64,000 nucleotides of DNA. Source: Isoetes taiwanensis (Eukaryota > Streptophyta > Lycopodiopsida > Isoetales > Isoetaceae). Where the stretch lies: the NCBI GenBank assembly GCA_021234155.1, contig JAJEKV010000124.1, forward strand, positions 1,054,001-1,118,000, in the 5' to 3' direction. A program made the translations under genes and the position numbers. A model generated the notes under the pieces. The model ran no database searches and was not told the DNA's origin. It was given only the letters and a program-made list of their open reading frames with translations. Shown here piece by piece: positions 54,150 to 64,000 of this stretch; position 1 is the first letter of the stretch; each line of letters opens with the position of its first letter.

Positions 54150-57036
54150 AATGGTGCCTCTCCAACTCAAGATGGTGAAAAGAGCAATATCAATGAAAAA
54201 CCAACTCCTAACAAGAATGTTGAAGAAAAACAATTAGTCCTCTATAGTAGGGTGCAATGGAGGAACAAGAAGGTGAGAATCATGCACAAGTGCAACAAGG
54301 AAATAGTAGGCCAAGGAGTCATTGTGCTAGCGTGATCCCGGTCAAGTCAAGTAAATGATGAAAGGCTAGGGAAGACAATATTGGTATTGCAATTTCGATG
54401 TTGGAAGACAACTGGAAAGGTAAAGGTTTGGGTGACAAGGAATGTTTTGGTTGTGTCAAGCAATTGGAGGTTCCTTGCATCATGGCATGGCCTATAAGTA
54501 GTGTTCAATTTGTGGAGGATTATATTTTTCCAGAGCCTGAGGTTGTTGGGGATAATGATTGTCTTGATATTGATCCATTGGCAGTTGGAACTCTAAACCT
54601 AGGCAAAAGGGGAGAAGTATCGGTTGCCGACATTATCCTAGCAAAAGAGCCAAGTTGATTAGTGACACCAAACGTGAGACAATGGTGAAGGTTAGGGGCT
54701 CGATTGTTTGTTGGAGTGATTGTATGCAATTCTTCACAATAGAACAATTGGTGGAAGCAAGAGCCACTTTTCAAGAGTACACTGTTGATGAGAGGAGGAC
54801 CTACATGTACACAATCTTCGAGCATGCACTTCAAGATGAAAGAAACCCAAACAGAAAAAGATACCCTTTGCTAGGCAAATGGATATGTGCAAAAGCATGG
54901 CAGAGTATCCATGCAATTCCAACTTCTTCATGGCATAATTGGCAAAAAAAAAAGGCAGAGGGGAACAGGATTGCTTTACATGGAAATAATGGTTTGTTGA
55001 GACCAACAGCTAGGACCCTGGCTGCCAGGGAGATATTTGAAAAATATATTGATTTCAATGCAGAGTCTATGCCACACAAAAGCAGAAGGGATGAAAAGGG
55101 AAGAGCAGTTGTTGAGAAAAGGTTGCCATCACATTGTACTCAAAAGAGTATTTTGGAAGAAGTGAATTCCCTACTTCGAGAATTGGGAACTCTTCCAATA
55201 TCCCAACCTAGCTTTAGTAGGTTATGGAAGAAGCATTTCAATCATGTCACCATAGCAACAAACAACTTTGCAAAGTGCAATTTATGTGCTAAGTTGAAGG
55301 AGACTCTTGATAAGACTGTGCAACCTAGTCAAAGGGCTAGGATAAGGGGAGCATATGAAGGACCATATGACTGACCAACTATCATGTAGATCATGTTATT
55401 GGATGTGGAGGACTTTATCTGCATTGGAACCCAATAACTATTTATGTATTATACATGACAAGATGGACCAGCAAAAGACTTGTCTTCCACAATTCAAGTA
55501 CATACCAAAGTCATGTGGAAGATCATACCCTTTACGTATCTCAATGATCAGGGCATCTTGCATGGGCGTAATCAAACCTACTATGGCCATTTTAGTTTGG
55601 AGTTGTGGAGTGATGGTCCAGATTTTCATATTGGGAGTATCATGAGGTGTTTGAGAAACTATGAAAATGGATACAATGGTCACCTCCGTGACCTTCAGAC
55701 TAGCCGGCACTACATAGAGCATTGTTAGATGGAAACCCTAACAATATTGAAAAGTTCAGCAAGGCAAGGTTTAGGAAGCATGGGTCTAATGAACATGTTG
55801 GAGCTTCAACTTCACGTGCTAAACCTCAAGATCTACCCAAAAGGTTTCTCTTGCAACTTGATAATTGTGCTTGGCCAAAATAAGAACAGTGGATGTTTTC
55901 TTTCCTATCCTACTTAACAGTTGTGGGGATATTTGAAAGAGTTAATTTAGGGTTTCTTATGCCCTGCATACCCATGAGGATGTGGATGCATTATTTGGCA
56001 AATATAGTTGTATCTTTGAAGCAGCAAACAAGGACCAACTTTCCCTAGGCTAATGGAAATCTTGCATGAATGCACTACTCCAAACCCTATAGCTTCTCTC
56101 ATAGAAGAAGTGCCCGATTGGAAGAGCTTTGTGGATGGTTATACATTGGATCTTGAAGGTCATTCCAGGGCCCTGCAGTTCACTTTTGGGTGAGAGATGG
56201 GATTCCAATCTTCCAATGGAAGATGAGACCTTCGAGGATGAGTGGAGAGGAGGGGAGGACAATATGGGCGTGTAGAGATGAGAATGACAAGCCTATGATA
56301 CCTCTAGGTCAACCAAAAGCTTTAAAACCTACTGAAGAAGTGAAGCAATTGGGATTGACTAAGGAAGGAATCCAAGACTATATAAAGCATTGGCAAACCA
56401 ATCCAAATGACACCAACCGTGCCTTGGTGGCTTACTGGAAGAAGGTGATTAACCTGTTGGGGGAGATAGACACATCCTCAGATGAATTGAAAGAAGGGTG
56501 GTTGCCTAAGACTAGGTGGAAGACCTTAGCGGTGCTGAGGATTTTGATGACACTTGTAAGTAGCATTCGCGAAGCAATACGCCCTCCTCCTCCTTGACAA
56601 ACACTATGTTGGTCCTAAGAACAATAGGCCAAAGTTTCTAGGCATGGATGCTTATGAACCTTCCACTGACTTGGAATGCCACCAATTTGTGGTAGTAAAG
56701 CCATCAGATTTAGATACATATCTAGTGTGGTTGGGGTTCACTATCTCTGATATTTGCAAAGAAGAAGGTAATATTAACTTCAACCATGTGCGGGTGGAAT
56801 GGTGGTGTCCAATTGCATCAGTTGACCAACGTGTCGGGATAAAGAAAGGTACTTTCAGTTGTTGGACAAAGAGATGGAGGAGAAAAATCCAGTGATCCTG
56901 ATCTTTGGCTAGACTATGAAAGTGTTTTGTACTCATGGACTCCAAACACTATTCCAGCTAGAAATGCGAGAATTACAATACCTCAAGATGTCAGGAAGAA
57001 GGCTATGATATCATTGGGGGTGCTTGAAGAAAGTTG
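54150..57036 (+). pseudogene. Transposase with HTHEDVDA signature, frameshifted
   Basis: Plus-strand blocks in order are: 54398-54658 (Cys-containing N-terminus); 54655-55374 (GKWICAKAWQSIHAIPTSSW, HGNNGLLRPTARTLAAREIF, SFSRLWKKHFNHVTIATNNF, AKCNLCAKLKETL); 55355-55540 (DKMDQQKTCLPQFKYIPKSC, first acidic motif); 55540-55725 (GRNQTYYGHFSLELWSDGPD); about 55833-55900 (FLLQLDNCAWPK, second acidic motif); about 55960-56040 (ALHTHEDVDALFGKYSCIFE); then 56190-56597 and 56644-57036. This order matches a large transposase-like family of animals, algae and plants with an RNase-H-like core (the 'DUF7869'-type proteins, as I recall). At least five frame changes and a stop after WPK make it inactive. It converges on the ParB-like gene at 57130-59047. 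Confidence 0.65.
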
Positions 57037-57129
57037 AATAACTATGTAAATTTTTGTTATCACGTTTTTATGATATGGTGCTATATTGTGAAATATTGAC
57101 TATTTTGTAAATAACATGATATTACGTTT

Positions 57130-59047
57130 TCATAATTTTGAGGTGAAATGTGTGAATTTGAATATGCTACTAAAAACATGCAATATGAAATTTGTCCCAA
57201 AATTAAGACATAAACCCAATTTAATTGAATGATGGTTATTAGTTGCATCAGATACTTTTGGCTTGTCTTTCCTGCTTCTCTTTCTTTTGTCAACATCAAC
57301 TTTTTCCTCATTTGTATCCACCTTAATTTTCTGCCCTCCACGGATCCGATTGTAATCCGACTCTTCTTCTTCTGGATAAGACCCTAAAGGGAAATCAATC
57401 CACCAGGGAGAATTTTCTCTTTCCCATTTATGCATTCCACCTCCCCTGTCTAGATTACCTTTTGGACTATAAATACAGTCAACACCTGTGTGAGACACCC
57501 ATATCTGTATCTGTGGATGTATTGATTCCATGCACTTAATATGAACCAAATATTTGAAATACCTGTATGCAACTCGTATGGCTATCCTTTGAACTTCAAA
57601 AGCTTCAGAAACATTAATTGTAGATTGCATATGTCTCTCCCAATGCTTAAACATTTCAACTCGATTTCTAGCTTTGAATGTTCTGTACCAAGTCTCCACA
57701 TCACAGTCCCGGGGTATTAACAACTGCAAATTATGTTGTTCAATTGCTCCCTTCACCAAGTCACATGATCTGGTTAGTAAATGCCCTAGCCATGTTTCTT
57801 TCTTTACCCAAGAATTGAAGCTCTTGTCATTAGTTGGTATCTTCTGATAATTACCAAACTGAGATGTGCTAGTCATTGTCTTAATCCAATTATCTCTCAC
57901 ACTATTCTGCATCTTTGATCTGACCATAAACAAAAGCTTTTCCACTGTCACATTAACTCCTTTAGTTTCTAAATCCTTGGTTGTGACATGGCATAACCAA
58001 ACATTCCCAAGACTAGATTTCACAATGGCTAGATATTTTTGCATTTTAGTTGTCCACTTTCGCCTCACTTCCCTTTCAGCATTTGCCTTCAAGACATCAA
58101 CTTCTGAAATGTTTTCATGATTTGATTTTATGTAATCCTCAATGTCCTTAACCATTGAAGTCTGCATCAATGGATTCTTAGTAATTAGTTTATTGAATCT
58201 TAAACATCAAAAGAAATATAACAGCAGAAACAACATAAACTTACGTTATATAATATCTTTGCATAGGCCAATCTTGTAAGAGGATACCAAGGCTCGTTTG
58301 ACCCTATCATTTCCCTTGTCCTCTGTGCTTTTAACTCACTGGGAGAAAATTCCTTCATATACTTATCTAGTTTGGCAGTAGCAACTCTGTGCACAATCAT
58401 TAGTGTATCTTGTAGACTTGTACGAACAACACCAATCTCGTTCAGTCTACAACAAGCAATTTCTGGAAGTGAGTAAGAATGATTTGCATATAAGAATAGA
58501 AAAGCTAAAAAACTCACAAATATATTCATTGCAGCAACCAGTGTTGTCTCGTTCGGCTCGTCGATGTTTATAAAATCAGCACGAACACAAATATGTTTGG
58601 ACTTGACATGTTTGTATGTACTGTTGATTTCAGACATCCATGCCTCAGTTCGATGGTTGCCATCCCAGCAAAGAAACATTCTACCACGCAAATCTGACCA
58701 GTCCTTGTTATGTACCAATGACTCTTCAAATGCCTTATTCACTTCTTGCCAATACAGGTCCTAACCATCAATGTCCTCATCAGTCACTGGAATAACATCA
58801 CCTTTTGCTATAGCCATAGATAAAATGAAGTTCCCCTTGGATTTCACATAGCCATCCTGTCTGAAGGTATCTCTTAGTATTTGTGCTCTTGAACCCACTT
58901 TGCGGACCTCCTCATTTATCCTAATCCGACATAATGGAATCATGGGTGGTTGTGTATCCTTCTTTAATGCTAGTGCATTTAAGGTTTCTGAAATCACTTC
59001 CACAGTAAGCCTCCTACCAATGTTATCCTCAAGAATGAATCAATGCT
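57130..59047 (-). CDS. ParB-like protein with GNHR motif, one in-frame stop
   Basis: The minus-strand frame starts by 59047 (ILEDNIGRRLTVEVISETLN) and runs in one frame to about 58250 except for a TAG after DEDIDG (58761-58763). It contains MIPLCRIRINEEVRKVGSRA, QILRDTFRQDGYVKSKGNFI and FLCWDGNHRTEAWM (58673-58632). The last is the ParB/Srx-fold nucleotide-binding GNHR motif. VAAMNIF follows. After a GTAAGT donor (58242) and ATGCAG acceptor (about 58170), a 340-codon exon continues TSMVKDIEDYIKSNHENISE to an acidic/basic tail (KRKRSRKDKPK). In bacteria ParB-fold proteins bind DNA and hydrolyse CTP, and are often fused to methylases. Here the gene is tail-to-tail with a transposase. Only one stop in about 600 codons suggests recent loss or a sequencing error. 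Confidence 0.6.
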
Positions 59048-59230
59048 TATTCGCAGGTGCGAATACCCTTTTTCTGACAGAGCATCCAACGTGAAAAAGG
59101 GGATTCACAAGAGTGAATACCCCTGCCTCTTATTGCATTTTGCATGCGACCTTCGGCTAAATCCCGAGAGCGCCGCCCAAAATCCACATAAGCATGCCAT
59201 GCAAGCAGGGGGTATTCACATGTGTGAACA
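59048..59230. repeat. Three TATTCACA..TGTGAATA palindromes
   Basis: TATTCGCAGGTGCGAATA at 59048-59065, GATTCACAAGAGTGAATA at about 59102-59119 and TATTCACATGTGTGAACA at 59213-59230. They lie just outside the ParB-like gene start and probably mark the subterminal end of its transposon. No counterpart was found left of 54150. Confidence 0.75.
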
Positions 59231-59249
59231 CTCTAGTACCATGTAGACT

Positions 59250-62200
59250 GGTCAGGGATATTCATACATCAAGACAAGGCTTGGTCACGAGCCGTCGTTT
59301 TCGAAGGCCAATATAAGCATTGTATTTTGTACATCAGGCGCAAAAGACTAGGTTAAATTTTATTCTCTAGATACTAAGTGTAAAGATTTAACTTTGGAAA
59401 TGAAAATTTTGCTGGGGGCCAAAGATATAAGAGCTGATTCCCATTTTGTTTATTGTTTCATCAAATGCCTTGCAAACCATGTGTAGCCATTTTATCTTCC
59501 AATATGAGGCCATTGTCTTGTATTAGAAATTTAATCTCTTAAAAATATGGACAAAGCCTCAATTTTGCAAACTCTCTCTGCCTCAGTTCAAACGCCATAC
59601 TTCCTCTCATAAAGTACACTTTGATGTTTTCAAAGGTAGCAATTTACCCTATTGGGCTTGCACTTCCCTCTATGAATTTCATAGACATGGTGATATCTAA
59701 CTGATTTAGAATGCCATTTAATCATGATTGCTACCAAAATGAATGTAGATGTGATGCTTCCTGAACCTACATGATGCTCCCATCCTATAAATAGGGGAAA
59801 TTCCATTTTCCAATGACACCATCACTAGAGGTGCTATTGGCCCATTCCTCCTCTGCGATATTCTATACTATAAAAGCGTATATACATGTTAGCACCTAGC
59901 AACAATACATATAAATAATATGCCAGCATGAAGGGTGGCCCATCCGACAACACTATAAACATCATCATAAACATATGTAATGCATTAGGAATAAGAATTC
60001 TTACCCAGGGCTCAGACTCAAAGGGGTTGACTGATGGTCAAGGCCTTCAGATAACAATGATAGAACATTGGCTAGAGTAGTCCACTCCATCCACCCCTCC
60101 TGTGCACACTTTGCAAATAGGCTTGCATCTCCCCAATTTAATGAGGCAGGAATGGGACAAGTCCCTTCTCATAGTATAATTGTTGTGTGGATAGCTAGAG
60201 GATTATTGGGGCACACGTCCACACCTAACTTAAACCTCCCAAATCCATAGGCTAGGATGACATCCCAACCTATTGAGTCAAGATGACATTTGCGACCCAG
60301 GGGGGTGTCAGACCCATACCTGGCCCACATAGGGTGACCAACTATAAGTCTAGCATACTATAGGAGCCCCAGTGGCCACAGTTAGCAGAGCCTTGTATCC
60401 CTTTTCTGGTGTTCAATCACAACGTAACATCTACAACCATGTGGGTTCTATGCACATGCCACATTTATTGGGATTGGAATTCTAGCTAAAATCATCCATA
60501 CATCTACTACCTTCTGAGTCTCTATCCCCCTTCATCAAAGTAACATAAAGTCCATCTCCATAGCATAACTGGAGAATCAAATACTACACTCTAACATCCA
60601 TCTAATCATACAAGGGTCGCTTCCTCAATCAATGAACTTAATCTACTATCTGTTTCTTGACTAGAACGGTTCTTTCTGGCCATCTCCACCTTTCTAGACT
60701 GTTGGAACTGCTCCTTAGAATTAGGTTCTACCCTAGTTTCGAACCAGGGTTTAGAAATAACAGAATTGGGTGGGCTAGATATGGGCAATTTCAACTTAGT
60801 CAACTGATTGGTGCTACACGGCATCTAGGTTCCCCTTTTAAGAATAATTGACGAACATAGTAATGTTTGCTAATGTGCCTAAGGTTGGTGCAATGTACCC
60901 CATTATATCCTCTCTATAGCATATATTGCATTGAGACATCCATGGTATGTTGATGTACTCATGACTTAGCGTGTATTATATGTTATTTGTATCTATACAA
61001 GGTGTATAATGGACGGGAACGTCATAATAGGGAAAGCAACAAACGTTTGGTGGTGCGTAACTCTACCAAAAGAAATGAAAGGAAACCATCAAACCTTCAA
61101 GGAATTCCAGAGTCTTTAATGTTCTAAATGATAATAACTGAAAGAATACCCATTGCCAGTGTGCAAAGTACGTAGAAACACTACATCTGATATTCATTTA
61201 AATGGATGGCCTAAAATCTCTAGTCACCTTTGATAGAACTATTATACTCAGTTTAATGAATAGGTAAGACAAGCCTGTCTTTGGATTTTCGAAAAGGCAG
61301 TATAAGGAAAGCTTCTTCGGCTAATTTTACACAACAAAAAGAAAAGCAACATATGCAAGTACTCATCTTCAAAAGGAGACAACAGTAAATGTGGCATTCT
61401 CGTAAAAATTTGCTTTGTTAGCTTCACGTTCTTCGACATTGTATTTCCCAAGTTGGGACAAAGAGTTTTCTCTTGTTCTGACAAGTAATGTTTTTTTTTT
61501 TGATGCAATGATAAGATCCTAATATGTATTCCTATGCATGAGCACTTTAGAACTTAATGGAAAGGGGAATGAGTTCAATGTTCCATCCTTCTCAGACTAA
61601 CCTCTAGATAGGAACTGCCATAAAAGGAATTTCTTAAGCAAACAAGCATCCAATAATGTAAAAGTTAGTTAGTTACTAGTTTTAACATCATACCATATTG
61701 GTAGTTAGTTACTAGTTTTAACATCATACCATATTGGCAGCATCTATCTCACATACACTTTTTTTAATCACTCCTTTGATATGGACGAATTTTAGCTTAT
61801 CAGACCCAATCGAGAAAGCTCATTCAAAAACCCTCATAAGAAAAATAAGAACCATATATAAAAACAATATCGTGTGGCTGAGATATGATGCTCCAAGTTT
61901 CGGCCAACAAAACTACAGAGAAATTGCTCCTTCTGCCCCCTTTCAAAATCCTTACAGAATGATAGGACAATTAAGGGATTGACCAAAATTGATGTTGATA
62001 CTAGTATGGCTTATGTCTAGGCTAGTTTTGGTTGGATTTTTTTAGACATTTCATTTCATTGGTTATACTAGTGAAACGTTTGTCTTTGGATCAGTCTTCT
62101 AACTTGACAGAAAATAAATAGCAGTAGTCTCTCCTACACATGTCCAGAAAAAGTTTGGTACAAATCTATGATCATGGTGTTAGGGCACTTGAAAAGGGTT

Positions 62201-62440
62201 GATGACTTACAATCAAAAGGTCATTAGTTCAAAATCCAAAGCCTTATTGTGGTGGCTACAATGCATATATATCTTAGAAGACTAGATAGCCTGCGGAGAA
62301 CCATCATGCAAGATCACTCTGAGCAACAAATTGCTTCATAACCCTTCATAATTGCTACTTTTAAAGTCCAGAACTAGCAGTAGTGGGACCAGAAGAAGCA
62401 GACCAGGAATGTGATCCAAATTGAAAACTGGAGGAGGAAC
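59250..62440. other. No supported gene
   Basis: Short frames at 60606-60851 and 61248-61508 lack recognisable content. The only structured sequence is the duplication at 61666. Confidence 0.5.
61666..61737. repeat. 36-bp tandem duplication
   Basis: Two copies of a unit containing TAGTTAGTTACTAGTTTTAA and CATACCATATTGG, period 36. Confidence 0.85.
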
Positions 62441-62629
62441 AAGACTAGGTCTAGAAACTTAAGTATGTGAACGAAACAGGTGCCAACTCAGGATGAAGAC
62501 AAAGAACTTGATCAGGAGCATGATCAAAACAGGAAGGAGCATCAAGACATAAAGGCATACTGGGGGTGGAATCAGAGCTTAAGCTTGAATCCAAAACTGA
62601 GCAAACAGTGAAGGACGAGGTCTCTGCAA

Positions 62630-62705
62630 CACCAGAAGGCCAAGAACTAGAACAAGAACTGGAACTGGAACTGGAACTAGACATGGAACTGGAACTGGCA
62701 TATCC
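62630..62705. repeat. GGAACT microsatellite
   Basis: Imperfect (GGAACT)n. On the minus strand it encodes a Ser-rich frame (62726-62451), which I take to be an artefact of the repeat. Confidence 0.75.
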
Positions 62706-62979
62706 TTGATGTTGTTGTATATTCACGCAATTTACTCCTACATGTAATATAAATAAGGAAAAAAAGGAAATGTTTTTCAGAAGCTAACTAGTGAGAATCA
62801 CAATGGAAAGGTATTACTAAGATATCCTGAGATAAGGTTTGGCTACAACTTCGTTATGCTTGAAAGAATGCAAAAATTCAGATGGCCACAGAAGGCCCTG
62901 TCCATTTGTGGTGATTACCAAAGCTTCAAATTTGTGAGTGCTCAGACAGATATATGTTCTTACAATATTGTTACGGATG

Positions 62980-63430
62980 TTTTGGAAACAGGTGGAACAC
63001 CTTTTGAAAGTTGTTGAGCCAATTGTTAAGACTTGTTGCTAGGAAAGTGTATGGGGTATGATTAGGATGGCAGAGCATATTGACAAGATAAAAAATGATG
63101 ATATGAAATTCAAAAGAATCAAATTGCACACAAAGGCAGAACAAATATCATTTCTGCCTTTAATTACTAGACTTTATATTAGGTCCACTGGAGTCTCAAG
63201 AAACCGATAGAGATGTGGAGTGCGATTCGAACATGGTTTTTGAGAAAATGATATCTACATATGAAAAGAGAAGAACGATTAGGGAATAATTGTATCACCT
63301 TCGCAATAAGAGGGGTTGGTTTGGTACACATGATTCACAAGTTGATAGGTATCTTATAGGCTCTGCAATTTTATGGGAGGATTATGGTCCGTCATAATAT
63401 GCTCGAAAAACCCCTAATAGTTGCATGCTC
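62980..63430 (+). pseudogene. Possible hAT transposase C-terminal scrap
   Basis: Broken plus-strand frames read VVEPIVKT, MAEHIDKIKNDDMKFKRIK and SAILWEDYGPS followed by a TPNSCMLMF-like stretch. These faintly recall the hAT 'vepIvkvLR..D' and 'WW..YG..P.lq..Ai' region. There are several stops. Weak identification. Confidence 0.25.
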
Positions 63431-63848
63431 ATGTTTCTACACTGCAGGTAAGGATGTCTTAGAGGCAATCTAATAAATACTTGAAAAGTTAGGGATCTAC
63501 TCACCGTGCATCCCGCAATCCATTTCTTTACATTAATGAAATGGGCACAGGCACACCTCTATGGAAACACGCTCCACAGTATTGGAGCTTAGTCGCGCAA
63601 TGAAGGCACAAAAATGCGAGATGGATGTGCGGATTAAAAGCAATGCTCCGATAAAATGTCTCATCTCCCCTTGAGGCTTTGCTATGCCTTCTGGCAAAGT
63701 TAAAGACATAAATAATATTTGTCGTTTCCATTCCCTTGCACCCAGGATGAGTCTTGCCTACGGCACATGTAGAGATGAGTTTTACCTACATGGCAGAGTT
63801 ACCTTGCATTGCACCCATTACATTGCAACGATGAGTTTTGGAAGGAGT

Positions 63849-63969
63849 AATTTCAATCACCTTGAAATTTTCTGTGGAAATTTTCAGCTGATCTAGCGGG
63901 CCACGAGCGGCGGAGCCACCGCTAGGTCTGCTGAAAATTTCCACAAGAAATTTCATGGTGATTGAAATT
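63849..63969. repeat. ~121-bp fold-back element
   Basis: The left arm AATTTCAATCACCTTGAAAT continues through TGTGGAAATTTTCAGC to AGCGG. The right arm mirrors it: CCGCT, GCTGAAAATTTCCACA, then TTTCATGGTGATTGAAATT. Mismatches are few, and a short GC-rich loop separates the arms. A MITE-like palindromic element. The following CGACGAAATTTGTACTACC resembles the flank of the hairpin at 42353. Confidence 0.8.
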
Positions 63970-64000
63970 CTCCGACGAAATTTGTACTACCTTAAAATTT

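Noticed and set aside
62451-62726. Ser-rich minus-strand ORF
   Set aside because: Encoded by the GGAACT microsatellite, with no other evidence.

Overview
This is a 64 kb stretch of nuclear DNA from a land plant with a large, transposon-rich genome. It is AT-rich and has short GT..AG introns, Ty1/copia and LINE remnants, fold-back (MITE-like) hairpins, microsatellites, and one clearly intact multi-exon host gene. A gymnosperm or another non-flowering plant seems likely from the mix of elements, but the sequence does not prove it. Nothing suggests a bacterial genome: the bacterial-looking domains lie in intron-bearing, AT-rich DNA. Layout: 1-8.5 kb holds hairpins, a broken fragment of the purine-biosynthesis gene ATIC/PurH and a frameshifted saposin-B-like exon pair. 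9.4-18.4 kb is retrotransposon territory: a long (TA)n tract; two ~1.17 kb direct repeats that look like the LTRs of a minus-strand element, enclosing a truncated minus-strand LINE and an unknown 158-residue ORF; then a Ty1/copia gag remnant with its primer-binding site and LTR. 19.7-29.5 kb contains a decayed DDE-type transposase set between inverted arrays of GTGGTGAA/TTCACCAC, plus a probable 4.7 kb nested insertion. 30-37.8 kb is a minus-strand gene group with an acidic Ser/Glu protein, an Ulp1-type protease, an FCP1-like HAD domain and coiled-coil pieces, bordered by arrays built on CACCACATG. 40.2-41.9 kb is an intact UBR7-type E3 ubiquitin ligase gene on the plus strand. 43.6-53.8 kb is the most unusual part. 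On the minus strand it has an RGG-box protein running into a ParB-like domain, two different S-adenosylmethionine methyltransferase-like regions of the amino-methylase type, a second FCP1-like HAD domain and an acidic protein. These are interspersed with many copies of the palindrome CACGCCTGGCGTG, including a perfect 71-bp inverted repeat. 54.1-59.3 kb has a decayed transposase (signatures DKMDQ..K, QLDN and HTHEDVDA) converging on a second ParB-like gene with the diagnostic GNHR motif, followed by TTCACATGTGTGAA-type palindromes. 59.3-64 kb is mostly unassigned, with a possible hAT scrap and a terminal fold-back element. Interpretation: the 19-60 kb interval looks like a pile-up of several large DNA transposons that share an accessory toolkit (ParB-like DNA-binding protein, DNA-methyltransferase-like enzyme, Ulp1 protease, FCP1-like domain, acidic protein). 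Each has its own short palindromic or direct subterminal motif. Most reading frames carry frameshifts or stops, so the copies here are largely dead. The domain calls rest on motifs read by eye; the idea that they form one system is inference.
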